43,918 nt of DNA, taken from the NCBI GenBank assembly GCA_943330705.2, contig CALQIT020000015.1, positions 1 through 43,918 on the forward strand. The letters run 5' to 3'. Origin of the DNA: Streptomyces griseus (lineage in GTDB: Bacteria; Bdellovibrionota; Bdellovibrionia; Bdellovibrionales; Bdellovibrionaceae). The notes under the pieces are model-generated. The model did not search any database and had not been told where the DNA came from. It worked only from the letters and a program-made list of their open reading frames with translations. Shown here piece by piece: positions 8,689 through 18,258 of the stretch. Position numbers and translations under genes: made by a program. Within the stretch, counting starts at the first letter, position 1. The number at the start of each line of letters is the position of its first letter.

Positions 8689-9804
8689 ATGGAAAACGGA
8701 TCTTTCCAGTTCCTTCAACTTGCTGACTTGGACTTTGCCGAAAGCCCTCGGGCATCGCTTCCGCGACAAGCTGAACCGGCACCAGCCAAAGTCCAGATTG
8801 ACTTAAAAAATATTCCTAAAGACCTAATGAAATCAAATACGATTGAGGCTTTGGTTTCGCAAAATGAAGACTTAGCTGCACGGCAGAAAGTGACACTTCA
8901 GCGACTGGCAAAAATCGAAGATCGCAACAAGCAAATTGAGGAAGAGGGCCAAGAGTTACGCCAATCACATTCAATCATCTCGGATCAAATGATGATTTGG
9001 AAAGAAAAAGAAAAGGTCTGGAAACAGCGCCACGATGGACTTGACCAGGAGCTCCAAATATTCCGCGAACGTTTTCCAGACTACCTTAAAATGGAAGACA
9101 CAGTAGAGCGATACAAGCGCTACCACGAGCGGGTTAAATCACAAATCAAACCCTATATCCGTGAACTGAAGGGCTATGCCCAGGCCTTGCACTCGCAGAT
9201 TCTAGAACTGCATGCAGAATTGGATAGAAAAGATAATGAAGTCAAACTTATACAGCGAAAGAATCAAGAGACTCGTGAACAAAGCGACAATCAGGCACAA
9301 TCTTTTGAGCGGTCTCAAAATCAACTTATTACTGAATTTGAAAGACGGCGCGAGCAGCTTGAACATGAGAATACTTCGTTAAAAGAAGCAAATACCTTAA
9401 ATGAAGTACGCTCATACCAGCTGGATCAAGCTCTTGAAAGACAAGACGAACTTGAAAATCTAGTTATTGCTCTTCGCCGAGCCAAAGAAGAATACCAGCA
9501 ACAAATACATAGCGAAATTGTTGAACTTCGCAATCAAAATGGGGACTACCGCCGCTTAATAACCGAGCGAGAATTGGTTACAGAAGACCTAAAGGGGGAA
9601 ACTCACCGATTGCGGGATACTCTTTCTGGGGTCGAATCAAAAAAAGCCGATCTTGAAGAGCAGCTGGCAAGTCTGCGATTTTTATGGAGTAACAAAAGTG
9701 AGGAGTCTGAAAAATTGCGTTTGCAGATAGCTTCGCTTGAAAGAATCAACCTGGACTTGAGTTCGAAGCTCAATGAATCAAGAAGGATTCAAGCTACATT
9801 TTGA
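8689..9804 (+). CDS. Coiled-coil protein
   Basis: A 371-residue cytoplasmic protein with no signal or membrane segment. The first 50 residues are non-helical and include a Pro/Ala-rich linker. From about residue 55 to the end it is one long coiled coil, with a short break near FRERFPDYLKMEDTVERYKR (about residues 125-145). A strong GGGGGG site precedes the ATG by a few bases. I do not recognise the family. The 3' end overlaps the convergent STAS gene by 27 bases. It is shorter than, and has no obvious sequence similarity to, the coiled-coil protein at 1318-2994. Confidence 0.85.
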   Translation: MENGSFQFLQLADLDFAESPRASLPRQAEPAPAKVQIDLKNIPKDLMKSNTIEALVSQNEDLAARQKVTLQRLAKIEDRNKQIEEEGQELRQSHSIISDQMMIWKEKEKVWKQRHDGLDQELQIFRERFPDYLKMEDTVERYKRYHERVKSQIKPYIRELKGYAQALHSQILELHAELDRKDNEVKLIQRKNQETREQSDNQAQSFERSQNQLITEFERRREQLEHENTSLKEANTLNEVRSYQLDQALERQDELENLVIALRRAKEEYQQQIHSEIVELRNQNGDYRRLITERELVTEDLKGETHRLRDTLSGVESKKADLEEQLASLRFLWSNKSEESEKLRLQIASLERINLDLSSKLNESRRIQATF

Positions 9805-10152
9805 TTCTGCTACATTTTGATTGTCACGGAAACTTGCAATTGCCGAGGCCTCATTTTCATGAATCTCAAGATTGTGAATTTCCAGATTTTGAATAATACG
9901 GCGAAATTCTGCCTTTACGCTTACCAACTTAAGTCCATACTGACTTGATGCGCTTAGACTTTTCACCGCATCCAGAAATGGTTGGATGCCGGTTGAGCCT
10001 ACAAAATTGGTCTTTTCCAAATTAAAAATCAACTTCTTCTCGCTCAGCTGACGAACACAATTGGCACGAAAGGATTGGGCATTCTCAATGTCCAGAAATC
10101 CGGCAAAGGAAATAATCGTAAATTCACCTTGGCTTTTGACTTTTGCTTCCAT
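9778..10152 (-). CDS. STAS-domain anti-sigma-factor-antagonist-like protein
   Basis: A 124-residue single STAS domain. Such proteins bind anti-sigma or switch kinases and are controlled by phosphorylation of one Ser. The strand FTIISFAGFLDIENAQSFRA, then LIFNLEKTNFVGSTGIQPFL holds the conserved loop, with Ser in VGSTGI at the phosphorylation position. No partner kinase (RsbW-type) lies in the window. GGGAGGG precedes the ATG by five bases. A short peptide repeat NLEIHNLEIH near residue 95 and the DNA duplication at the very end show local slippage. The C-terminal 15 residues are probably outside the fold. Confidence 0.88.
   Translation of the reverse strand: MEAKVKSQGEFTIISFAGFLDIENAQSFRANCVRQLSEKKLIFNLEKTNFVGSTGIQPFLDAVKSLSASSQYGLKLVSVKAEFRRIIQNLEIHNLEIHENEASAIASFRDNQNVAESKCSLNPS
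9793..9822. repeat. Short tandem duplication in the shared 3' ends
   Basis: GCTACATTTTGATT occurs at 9793-9806 and again at 9809-9822, period 16. The first copy carries the stop TGA of the coiled-coil gene and both copies encode the last residues of the STAS gene on the other strand. Confidence 0.8.
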
Positions 10153-10296
10153 GAAAGCCCTCCCCTTAACCTCTTTCTTGTCGGAGAGTTTATCGAACTC
10201 TAAAGACGACCAAAGACCAAAAAATAATATGACTCGACCTTTAGAACCTGTTTAAATCGTAGGGGTTATACACATGATTCAACAAGGGAAACTGCC

Positions 10297-13233
10297 GTGC
10301 CTGACAACAAGACGACCATCCAGCCCAGTCCTTCCTCGACTAATCCAGTGACCGCGCCAGCGACCAACCCAAAGTCCCCGCCTAAGAAATCTGATAAAAA
10401 GGAAAAAAAAGGCCTTTTCGCAAATAAGAAAGTTACTGCGGTCATCGAATTTTTGAAAACCCCATTTGTCGTTGGGGCCATAATTACGATCATGTTTTTA
10501 GGGGTCACCCAAAGTTTCTACAATATTAAACAAATGAATGACTACGAAAGGACAAATCATCCGATTTTAAATAAATGGATATTTACCCCTATCGAAACTC
10601 TTGATTCTTTGATCTCGGACGTTCGTTTTAAATTCAGAGGGCAGCGGCCACCATCCCCCCGTGCCGCCCTACTTGCGATTGACAACGCTTCGGTCGAAGA
10701 ACTTGGTCGATTCCCCTGGAGTCGAGAAAAAATTGCCTTCATCATCACCGAGATGAAAAAATATGGGGCGGCGGCAATTGGCTTTGATATTACCTTCTCC
10801 GAAGAGCAAGAAGACCAGAGCTTCAAACTGATGGAGCAAATTGAGGAAAAGAAGATTCCAGTAACCCCAGAAATTTCTGCACTTTTTTCGCAAAAAAAGG
10901 ATATCGGAGACCCCGATACCATTCTCGGAAAAGCCTTCGAAAACGACAAAGAACGATTGGTCCTTGGTGGTTTTGGCGATGGAAATGATACGGACTCGGG
11001 CTCGTTAAGCCAGCCCTATCAAGATTATTGCAGAAACGAAGCTTTTAAATACGCTAATGCCGCCGAAATCTCTAAGGGAAACAGCCATATCATAATTTCA
11101 GATTTGGCAAACCCCTACGCCGATATCGATTTAAAAAAATATTTTGAAGAATTCTTCCAACAAATGGAAGAAGGCATCCGAGACGACATCCTAAAAGCCT
11201 ACTTCCCGACCAAGGGTCCAACCGACCTCAGTATCCAAGAAATAAACAAGTCGAATTACCTGACCTCCATTCAGCTGATGGAACAGTGTAATAAATGGAA
11301 TGGCTACATTGAAAAACTAATCGTTTCTGAACCTAAACTAAAAGCTCAGTTTGCCAAACTTTTCGCCTCGATTCCTGAACTTAGTAAACTTTTTGAATCA
11401 AATCCAATTGTGGCCTTCGATCAGTTCAAACGGAACGTCCTACCTTTGCCGGTCGAACAATATACTCGCTGGACCATCAATCACACAAAAACACAATCAA
11501 AGGGCCAATACACCGGATTTTTCAATGCTTACCAAGATAGAGATGGAACTATTCGTCATGCCCCGCTTCTGTTGCGAACAGGTAACAATACAAAAATCAG
11601 CTATATTCCGTCGCTTCCGTTCCAAACCTATCTCCTGGCAACTGGATATCAGGCACAAATCGATATCGACATAGATCCGAAGAATAAATTGCAAAAAACG
11701 ATTACCCGCTTCCAAATTGTTGATCCCAAAACAAATCCTCCTGAACTTATCCAGACTGTTCCAATCGATGCTGCAACTAGGATAAAAATAAACTATGCGG
11801 GAAGACAACAAACCTATCCCTACCTTGCGGCAAAAGAATTATTTAATGGTAAAGAAACCGCAGAGATCGAGCAGCTGCAAGAGGACCCAAAAACTAAAGA
11901 GCTTAAACTACAACGCTTGACCGTGAAAAAAATAGATTTCATCAAAGATCGCGCATTTATCTTTGGTGCGACAGCGACCGGCATTTATGACCTTCGAGTT
12001 ACGCCTTTTGATGCCAACTTCCCTGGACCCGAAACCCATGTTAATGTTTTAGGGAATCTTTTTGACGGAAATCTATTGCGCTACCTGCCTGCTGAAAACA
12101 AATACATGTTGCTTATTGTTTTGATCGTGGGCTTTCTTCTTTCCTATGCGATCTCGACAACCACGGCTATTCCTGGATTTATCGTATCCTTCGGTTCAGG
12201 CGGACTTCTGTTTGTTGCGGATCAGGTGCTCATTCGCAAGTATGGATTGGTCGCAACTTCCGCAATTCCGGGCCTGTTGATCGTTCACCTCTATGTGGTG
12301 CTCTTTTTCTACAAATATCTGACTGAAGAACGAAAAAAGAAATACTTGCGAAGTACTTTCTCTAAGTATGTTTCCCCGGCCATTGTGGATGAAATTCTTA
12401 AGGACCCTGAAAATATTGAGCTCGGTGGTAAAAAATTACGTATGTCTGTGTTCTTCTCCGATATTCGCGGGTTTACCACCTTCTCGGAAAAATTGGATCC
12501 CCAAGTTTTGGGTGACGTTTTGAATCGCTACCTGACGCCAATGACAAATATCGTATTTGCCAATAAGGGAACTCTTGATAAATACATGGGCGATGCGATT
12601 ATGGCATTTTTCGGAGCTCCGATTTATTTCCCGGATCATGCCCACCATGCGGCTCGCTGTGCCTTAGAAAGTATGAAAAAGCTGAAAGAGGTCCAAGCCG
12701 AACTTGCCGGAATTTTTGAGTCGCACGGCCTAAAGGGTGCCAATATTGATATCGGAATCGGAATCAACACCGGCGACATGAGCGCCGGAAACATGGGATC
12801 GGATATTGTCCGAAGTTATACGGTAATGGGTGACGCCGTGAATTTAGGCTCTCGGCTTGAAGGAATAACCAAGGAATACGGAGTTAAAATTGTCGTTAGC
12901 GAATTTACTCAGGCTGAAATTGCAGATAAGTTTACGACCAGAGAACTGGACTGGGTCAAAGTAAAAGGAAAATTAAAACCAGTACGAATCTTTGAACTCA
13001 TGTGCGAAGGCAAGCCCCCTGAAAAAGTTGGCCAGATGCTAGAGCTATTTGCCACTGGATTTCAGTTGTATCATCAAATGAAATTTACTGAAGCAAAGGC
13101 TGAGTTTCAAAAGGCCTTAGAAGTTCTTCCTGAGGATAAACCGTCGGCAATCTATGTTGAATGGTGTGACGATTTTATTGCAGAGCCCCCTACCGAAAAT
13201 TGGGATGGCGTAAAAACCATGAAAACGAAATAA
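10297..13233 (+). CDS. CHASE2-domain adenylate cyclase (class III)
   Basis: A 978-residue membrane enzyme predicted to turn ATP into cAMP. It has a Lys/Pro-rich N-terminal tail, membrane helix 1 (about 50-72), a very large extracytoplasmic CHASE2 sensor (about 90-590; DVRFKFRGQRPPSPRAALLA and GFDITFSEEQ are typical), three closely spaced helices (about 600-675), then the catalytic domain (about 710-890). Catalytic features are metal Asp in FFSDIRGFT, adenine-selecting Lys in LDKYMGDAIMAF with Thr in YTVMGDAVN, and transition-state Asn and Arg in VNLGSRLE. A TPR-like helix pair ends the protein. Start is GTG with AAGGGA upstream. Guanylate cyclase is less likely because of the Lys/Thr pair. 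lptD follows after 5 bases. Confidence 0.93.
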   Translation: MPDNKTTIQPSPSSTNPVTAPATNPKSPPKKSDKKEKKGLFANKKVTAVIEFLKTPFVVGAIITIMFLGVTQSFYNIKQMNDYERTNHPILNKWIFTPIETLDSLISDVRFKFRGQRPPSPRAALLAIDNASVEELGRFPWSREKIAFIITEMKKYGAAAIGFDITFSEEQEDQSFKLMEQIEEKKIPVTPEISALFSQKKDIGDPDTILGKAFENDKERLVLGGFGDGNDTDSGSLSQPYQDYCRNEAFKYANAAEISKGNSHIIISDLANPYADIDLKKYFEEFFQQMEEGIRDDILKAYFPTKGPTDLSIQEINKSNYLTSIQLMEQCNKWNGYIEKLIVSEPKLKAQFAKLFASIPELSKLFESNPIVAFDQFKRNVLPLPVEQYTRWTINHTKTQSKGQYTGFFNAYQDRDGTIRHAPLLLRTGNNTKISYIPSLPFQTYLLATGYQAQIDIDIDPKNKLQKTITRFQIVDPKTNPPELIQTVPIDAATRIKINYAGRQQTYPYLAAKELFNGKETAEIEQLQEDPKTKELKLQRLTVKKIDFIKDRAFIFGATATGIYDLRVTPFDANFPGPETHVNVLGNLFDGNLLRYLPAENKYMLLIVLIVGFLLSYAISTTTAIPGFIVSFGSGGLLFVADQVLIRKYGLVATSAIPGLLIVHLYVVLFFYKYLTEERKKKYLRSTFSKYVSPAIVDEILKDPENIELGGKKLRMSVFFSDIRGFTTFSEKLDPQVLGDVLNRYLTPMTNIVFANKGTLDKYMGDAIMAFFGAPIYFPDHAHHAARCALESMKKLKEVQAELAGIFESHGLKGANIDIGIGINTGDMSAGNMGSDIVRSYTVMGDAVNLGSRLEGITKEYGVKIVVSEFTQAEIADKFTTRELDWVKVKGKLKPVRIFELMCEGKPPEKVGQMLELFATGFQLYHQMKFTEAKAEFQKALEVLPEDKPSAIYVEWCDDFIAEPPTENWDGVKTMKTK

Positions 13234-13238
13234 GGGGA

Positions 13239-15716
13239 ATGGCAAAAACCATTTTCGTTCTCATTCTTGCGGTTTCTGGTCTGTTTGCACAACGTGCCGG
13301 TGCGACCCAAGCCGCAAGCAGCAAGGGGCTGGCACCAAGCGCGAAGGCTGATCCGAATGCAAAAGCAAAGACTCTGCCCTCAATTCCCGCTGCTTCCGCG
13401 AAAATTCAGGGCATCCTTATTCAGGCGGATTCGATGTACCGCGATACCGAAACTGAAATGGTGGAACTTGAAGGCCACGTGCAGGTCATCTTTAACAATC
13501 AACACTTAAAATGCGATAAAGCAAAAATCAATCTGCGCTCAAAGGTCATTGATGCTGTTGGCGACGTTGTTGCCGTCACCCCAAGCGCCACCATGGGGGG
13601 GACCCGGATTCTGATGGATTATGAAACCGAGACCGGCCTAATCTATGACGGCTATGTCCAATCGGGAAATGTTATATTCGAGGGCACACTGATTCAAAAA
13701 ACTGGCGACAAGGAATACATTGCCGACAATGCCAACTACACCAGTTGCACGACCTGCCCCGAGGCCTGGAGTTTTTCTGGAAAGCGCATTCGGGCTGAAC
13801 TTGGGGGCTATGCCTATATTAAAAATTCACTTTTACGTATTGGCAGCGTCCCTGTTTTTTGGCTTCCCTACCTGGTTGTTCCTTTGAAAAGCAACCGACA
13901 ATCTGGAGTGGTCAATCCAAGTTTCGAAAGCTCTTCGAATGGCGGTCTTGCCATTTCACAAGGATATTTTTGGGCCATTTCCAGAAGTTCGGATGCAACT
14001 TTTTGGTTTAAGAATTACGAACTACGAGGCCGCAAAGGAATTGCGGAGTACCGTTATGTTCTAGCCCCGCAAAGCGGCGGAGCCTTAAACGCTGAATTCA
14101 TGCGGGACCGAGTTTTTTCAGGGTCGAGCCGCTACAAGCTTTTCCAGAATCCAGAAAATCAGGGTGGAGTTGTCGATCGTTGGTTTCTTCGCTATGGACA
14201 CTACCATATCTTGCCCGACGGTTACGTTCATCGAACTCAACTGAACAATGCCAGCGACTTGCAGTACCCAAAAGATTTTCCTGAAGAAACACGCCTGCAT
14301 GGTGATTCTGCGATGGAAAATCGAACCTCAATCACAAAAAATACCGACGATATGCATTTTAGCGTTGATCTGGACTATTACAAAAGTTTACTCCAGGCCG
14401 ACCCCTTAGCTGGTAATGCAGATTCCGTCCATCGCCTGCCAGAAATTCGCATCTCACAAAAACAAATACCAATAGGTCAAAGCGACTACCGTTTTTCTGC
14501 TGATTTGAATTACGTTAACTTTGCTCGTTCTGAATTCGCCTGGGACGAGATCACCACGCAAACCACCGCCGCTGGCCCGCAGCGATTTATCTCTAACAAA
14601 TGCAATAGCCCCGACTGGTCAAATTCGCCTGAATGTTACAAAGACGGAAATGGCAAATATGACCCGGGTACCGACTTGATTCGCACCGGTCAACGAGTCG
14701 ATTTTAATACCGCTGTCGTTCGCCCGATTCAGTTGCAAAATATTGATCTATCACCCAAATTAAGCTACCGAGAAACCCAGTATTTCTTTCCCGTCGGCGA
14801 AGACCGCAGCAATACGCGTCGCTATCTACGCGCTGAAATTTCTGCGCGCACGACGTTTTCTCGAATTTTTGGAGACACCAGTGTCGCCAAATCCGAGAAC
14901 ATTAAACATGAGGTTCAGCCACAAGTTTCTCTTACCACGATCCCTTGGCTTCATCATCCTTCGCATGCATTTTTTGGTTCGTTTCAAGATTCAGAAGGAC
15001 CTTTTTTTAGTCAGCAGACTGTCAGCGATTCCGATTTAAATTCACCCTTTGGCTTACAGTTTGATTTCAAAGACCGCGTTTATGATCGAAAAGTAGTTAC
15101 CTTTGCCGTCATGAACAAGCTCACTAAAAAAACCTGGGAAGATAGCCTGGCCAGCTACCGCCAGTTTTTAACCTGGAAAGTAGCTCAGTCTTACGATGCC
15201 CATGCCGCTGAAAAAAGTGCTAATAATCAGCCCTGGTCAGATCTCTCATCCGAGATAAGTGTTTCTCTTGACCGTTTTCAAGTTTACCAAAATGCCAATT
15301 ATTACCCTTACCAACAAGTCACAAACACCTCAACTCGGGTCAGGCTCTATGATCACCTGAAAAAAGACTTTGTCGAGCTTGGGCATCTACTTTCTTACAG
15401 CATTTCACCCGGAAAAAGCGATGCGGACTACTCGACCCGAACGGAGGATTTGTCAGTGACTTTAAAAAAGAATATCCACTGGCTAGACCTTGTGGGCAAA
15501 ATGATCTACGACTTAAATCCAGCCACTGGTAAGTACGTAAAATCATGGGGCTATGGTGCGCAAATTATGCTGCCCGGCGAATGTTGGTATATCAATCTAA
15601 CGCAGTACCAAGTTACCGGCGGTGATCAAAAGAGTAAACTCGATTTCGAGTTCAGCTGGGATGGCCAGCCAAGAAAAACCCTACCGGAGTCCTTGCTGCA
15701 AAAATTTGGCTTCTAA
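13239..15716 (+). CDS. lptD: LPS-assembly protein LptD
   Basis: An 825-residue outer-membrane protein that, with LptE, inserts lipopolysaccharide into the outer leaflet. Residues 1-22 are a signal peptide (MAKTIFVLILAVSGLFAQRA). About 60-180 is the OstA/LptA-like jellyroll (ILIQADSMYRDTETEMVELE, LKCDKAKINL), and the rest is the beta barrel with SLLRIGSVPVFWLPYLVVPL near the plug junction. Cysteines in YTSCTTCPEAW and the late PGECWYINLTQ recall the disulfide pairs that control LptD maturation. The ATG lies 5 bases after the cyclase stop; a TTG at 13200 would spoil the signal peptide. Finding it directly behind a cyclase suggests co-transcription. Confidence 0.93.
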   Translation: MAKTIFVLILAVSGLFAQRAGATQAASSKGLAPSAKADPNAKAKTLPSIPAASAKIQGILIQADSMYRDTETEMVELEGHVQVIFNNQHLKCDKAKINLRSKVIDAVGDVVAVTPSATMGGTRILMDYETETGLIYDGYVQSGNVIFEGTLIQKTGDKEYIADNANYTSCTTCPEAWSFSGKRIRAELGGYAYIKNSLLRIGSVPVFWLPYLVVPLKSNRQSGVVNPSFESSSNGGLAISQGYFWAISRSSDATFWFKNYELRGRKGIAEYRYVLAPQSGGALNAEFMRDRVFSGSSRYKLFQNPENQGGVVDRWFLRYGHYHILPDGYVHRTQLNNASDLQYPKDFPEETRLHGDSAMENRTSITKNTDDMHFSVDLDYYKSLLQADPLAGNADSVHRLPEIRISQKQIPIGQSDYRFSADLNYVNFARSEFAWDEITTQTTAAGPQRFISNKCNSPDWSNSPECYKDGNGKYDPGTDLIRTGQRVDFNTAVVRPIQLQNIDLSPKLSYRETQYFFPVGEDRSNTRRYLRAEISARTTFSRIFGDTSVAKSENIKHEVQPQVSLTTIPWLHHPSHAFFGSFQDSEGPFFSQQTVSDSDLNSPFGLQFDFKDRVYDRKVVTFAVMNKLTKKTWEDSLASYRQFLTWKVAQSYDAHAAEKSANNQPWSDLSSEISVSLDRFQVYQNANYYPYQQVTNTSTRVRLYDHLKKDFVELGHLLSYSISPGKSDADYSTRTEDLSVTLKKNIHWLDLVGKMIYDLNPATGKYVKSWGYGAQIMLPGECWYINLTQYQVTGGDQKSKLDFEFSWDGQPRKTLPESLLQKFGF

Positions 15717-15773
15717 GAGCCCGTCCGAAGTACCCCTCAAGATTGACTGAAAAAATATTGATACTTAAAGGTT

Positions 15774-15802
15774 TTGACCAAGCGGATTGATGTGCAGATA
15801 AT
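15774..15802 (+). promoter_or_regulatory. Strong sigma-70-like promoter of the receiver gene
   Basis: TTGACC (15774-15779), 17-base spacer, GATAAT (15797-15802). The predicted transcript would start about 15 bases before the ATG at 15824, leaving just room for the AAAGGAG site at 15808-15814. Confidence 0.5.
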
Positions 15803-15823
15803 TAAAGAAAGGAGCCTCTTGCC

Positions 15824-16222
15824 ATGTTCCCGCTAGAGACACGAATTCTTGTTGCTGATGACATGATGGCGATTTGCGACCTCATCAAAATGCATCTCAA
15901 ACTTTTAGGATTTGAGAATGTTACTACGGCAAATGATGGCAAACAAGTCATTGATCTTCTCAATGAAGGCCGTCAATGGGGCAAATCCATCGAGCTTCTC
16001 ATCTGCGACTGGAATATGCCGATTAAAACTGGAATTGAAATTTTAGAGTACGTTCGCGCGCATAAAGATTTTGAAAAAATACCTTTTATAATGATTACTA
16101 GTGAAAATGATCGCGAGCAGGTGGCAAGGGCGATTCTTGAAGGCGTCAATCATTACATCGTCAAACCTTTCACATCTAAAACTCTAAAAGAACGTCTGAC
16201 CTCAGTTTACGAACGTCTGTAA
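15824..16222 (+). CDS. Single-domain CheY-like response regulator
   Basis: A 132-residue receiver domain with no output domain. The acidic pair is D12 D13, phospho-acceptor D62 (LLICDWNMPIKTG), switch residue T92/S93 (FIMITSEND) and K114 (HYIVKPFTSK), so it should be phosphorylatable. Stand-alone receivers pass a signal by binding a partner such as a flagellar switch or a kinase. No kinase is adjacent. It is preceded by its own promoter and a clean AAAGGAG site. It resembles the second receiver at 24614-25012 in length and in the CDW/SDW-x-MP motif. Confidence 0.94.
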   Translation: MFPLETRILVADDMMAICDLIKMHLKLLGFENVTTANDGKQVIDLLNEGRQWGKSIELLICDWNMPIKTGIEILEYVRAHKDFEKIPFIMITSENDREQVARAILEGVNHYIVKPFTSKTLKERLTSVYERL

Positions 16223-16250
16223 GTTGGCTCGTCTTTTTGCCAAACGCCAA

Positions 16251-16625
16251 TCAATAGCGGACGAGGTTAATCATCACCTGCGCACCATCTAAATTGTAAT
16301 TATTGAAAATCGGAGCCAGCAAATATCCGGGCTCTTTTTCCTGAAGAACTTCTGTAGGCCCTGGCGCGGTATTCATAAGATAGAATCCAATTGCAATGCC
16401 AAAATATAAACCAAGTGACGCACCTTTTGCGACTGAGCTTACTTTTCCACCAGGATCTTCGGAAAAGGCAAGACTAGCCAAACCCAAAACAGCACCGCCT
16501 GCAGTTCCGTAAGCACAGCTGGTCAAAAACGTATTCATCGAATCCGCCGCGTTCAGCAAAGGTGAGCTCAGCGTAATAAAAAGAAAACACAATATGATCG
16601 GCCCTAATGTGCGAACTGATTTCAT
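16251..16625 (-). CDS. Small exported or membrane protein
   Basis: A 124-residue protein starting MKSVRTLGPIILCFLFITLS, a signal peptide with likely cleavage near LLNAADS. A glycine-rich hydrophobic pair follows (YGTAGGAVLGLASLAF and ASLGLYFGIAIGFYLM), which may form a membrane hairpin as in glycine-zipper proteins. The last 40 residues are polar. GGGGGG (16640-16635) is spaced 9 bases from this ATG, which decides it over the upstream TTG at 16631. Function unknown. Confidence 0.72.
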   Translation of the reverse strand: MKSVRTLGPIILCFLFITLSSPLLNAADSMNTFLTSCAYGTAGGAVLGLASLAFSEDPGGKVSSVAKGASLGLYFGIAIGFYLMNTAPGPTEVLQEKEPGYLLAPIFNNYNLDGAQVMINLVRY

Positions 16626-16681
16626 GCCCAATTACCCCCCTCATATTCAATAATGAGTTCAGACTTTATGGGAAGCAATTT

Positions 16682-17026
16682 TTAACTCGAAAAAACATCA
16701 GGAACACAAAGAACTGCTCCCTCTTGACTCACAACAGCGAATTCCAGACGAGCAAGTTCGCCTCGAGCCAAAAAATATTCAAGTGCTCTCAGCAGCCTGC
16801 GTTTTTGTCGTGGTCCCATTCGAGCTGGAAGATAATCAAAGGACAGCACACTCTTGACCTCTACCAAAACAAGACGGCCCTTCAAATCGCGAAATAAAAT
16901 ATCAATCTCAGCAAAGGGAGTGCGAACCCGCCGCCCAACCAGCAAAAAGCCCAGCGCCAAAAAATACTCGACAACCCGTTCCTCGCAAAACAGACCCCGC
17001 TCAATATTATAACCAATTTTTTCCAT
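16682..17026 (-). CDS. yraN: YraN/UPF0102 nuclease-like protein
   Basis: A 114-residue protein with the restriction-endonuclease-like fold typical of YraN. The key stretch is RTPFAEIDILFRDLKGRLVLVEVKS, which holds the E-x-D and E-V-K residues of the fold; then MGPRQKRRLLRALEYFLARG. The molecular role of the family is unsettled, with links to recombination or repair. In many genomes it sits close to rplS as here, but an rnhB gene between them is absent. A hairpin terminator at 17169-17199 separates it from rplS, so it probably has its own promoter in 17030-17165. No clear ribosome site is seen. Confidence 0.88.
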   Translation of the reverse strand: MEKIGYNIERGLFCEERVVEYFLALGFLLVGRRVRTPFAEIDILFRDLKGRLVLVEVKSVLSFDYLPARMGPRQKRRLLRALEYFLARGELARLEFAVVSQEGAVLCVPDVFSS

Positions 17027-17168
17027 GTTACATCAAGCTGCAACAACCAAGGGGCTTCTTCCTGCAAATTGAGGCACGAACACTCTACCAAACAAACGCT
17101 GTTCGGAAGAGCCTAACTACCCTACGATTTGCAACTGAGCCTTCACGATCACGATCAGATGAAAAATT

Positions 17169-17199
17169 AAAAAACCTCTCGGGTTACGAGAGGTTTTTT
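17169..17199 (-). terminator. Strong hairpin terminator after rplS
   Basis: CCTCTCG (17175-17181) and CGAGAGG (17187-17193) pair around GGTTA, flanked by six A and six T, so it can work on both strands. It lies 24 bases past the rplS stop. Confidence 0.92.
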
Positions 17200-17222
17200 A
17201 AAATGAAATGTTCAATTATGAA

Positions 17223-17657
17223 CTAATCTTCTGTCGTAGAAGACGCAGCAACAGGCGCAGCAAGTTCTGAAGTAATCTTGGCGGCTTTACCTTCTAATTC
17301 ACGAAGATAGAACAAGCGAGCTCTTCGCACATTACCATGGGCAATGAGTTCGACTTTTTCAACCACTGGGCTGGCAAATGGAAAGGTTCTTTCGACTCCA
17401 ACTCCAGCAGAAATTTTTCGCACGGTGAACGAGCGAGAGCTTCCGGATCCTTGAACTTTTGTAACAAGTCCTTTGAAGATCTGAACACGTTCTTTTTCGC
17501 CCTCTTTTACCTTAACAGATACATTAACTGTATCGCCGGTACCGAATTGGACAATGCCCTTATTCGTTTTTCGCGTAGTTACACGACGAACGAGGTTTGT
17601 ATCTTTTTTTGCCCCAGCCGGAGAGTCTGTCTTCTTAACTTTTTTGATTCTAGCCAT
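17223..17657 (-). CDS. rplS: 50S ribosomal protein L19
   Basis: A 144-residue L19 at the 30S-50S interface. The core (about residues 30-125) shows [53 protein letters not shown] and [18 protein letters not shown]. The protein is longer than the usual 115-120 residues: a basic N-terminal tail of about 25 residues and an Ala/Ser-rich C-terminal tail are added. AGAGGTAAAA precedes the ATG. It is last in the rimM-trmD-methyltransferase-rplS run and is closed by the terminator at 17169-17199. Confidence 0.97.
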   Translation of the reverse strand: MARIKKVKKTDSPAGAKKDTNLVRRVTTRKTNKGIVQFGTGDTVNVSVKVKEGEKERVQIFKGLVTKVQGSGSSRSFTVRKISAGVGVERTFPFASPVVEKVELIAHGNVRRARLFYLRELEGKAAKITSELAAPVAASSTTED

Positions 17658-17685
17658 ATGTTTTACCTCTGAAAGAACGTTACGG

Positions 17686-18258
17686 TTACCATGGTCCCAT
17701 TATGCGGTCAAGATAGATACTGACGGCCGAACGAACTGATAAATGCCTAAAATCCTTGGGTGGTGCTCCTTTTATTGACTCTAAGACCCCATCGCAATTC
17801 TGCATAAACTCTTCAGTCATGCCGAAGCCAGTCCCAAATAGCAAAAGACAGGCCTTCCCGGGCTTTCGGATTTCCTTTTTAAGCTCTGCACAGGTCCAAA
17901 AATGGGTTCCAGCCACCGGCCGGGCATGGGTTGCAACGGTAAAGCATTCTACGCCCCAGGCTTGCTTGGCCTCTGCGACCGAGGCCACCGTGGTCACATT
18001 GGCCAGAGCGGTGCGCCTTGAGGGATTAAATTTGGAACCCTGCCCGACCCGCCAGTGGTCTAAAACACGTTCGACAAAGCTCAACTGCTCTTTCATAGGA
18101 TGAATAATAAAATATTTTTCAACCCCAAAAACGGTCGAGGCCCTGGCGATGTCATGGATATCGAAATTCGTAATATTCGTTGCCACGATATGCTTTTCTC
18201 GGTCGATAATCGGATGATGAATCAAGCCCAACGCAAGGCGCGGAAACTGTTCACTCAC
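17686..18258 (-). CDS. SPOUT-like RNA methyltransferase coupled to TrmD
   Basis: A 190-residue protein beginning at GTG (18258), which overlaps the trmD stop by four bases (GTGA) behind a GGAGGAAG site. [40 protein letters not shown] and [20 protein letters not shown] match the small methyltransferase family (Methyltrn_RNA type) that in several deltaproteobacteria sits beside, or is fused to, TrmD. It should use S-adenosylmethionine, with the glycine-rich GTGFG region in the knot. The RNA target is not known to me. A longer open frame upstream to 18354 is only trmD read in another frame. Confidence 0.85.
   Translation of the reverse strand: MSEQFPRLALGLIHHPIIDREKHIVATNITNFDIHDIARASTVFGVEKYFIIHPMKEQLSFVERVLDHWRVGQGSKFNPSRRTALANVTTVASVAEAKQAWGVECFTVATHARPVAGTHFWTCAELKKEIRKPGKACLLLFGTGFGMTEEFMQNCDGVLESIKGAPPKDFRHLSVRSAVSIYLDRIMGPW

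Noticed and set aside
8689-9804. Homology between the two long coiled-coil proteins
   Set aside because: Beyond shared composition I see no matching segments; coiled coils look alike by chance.
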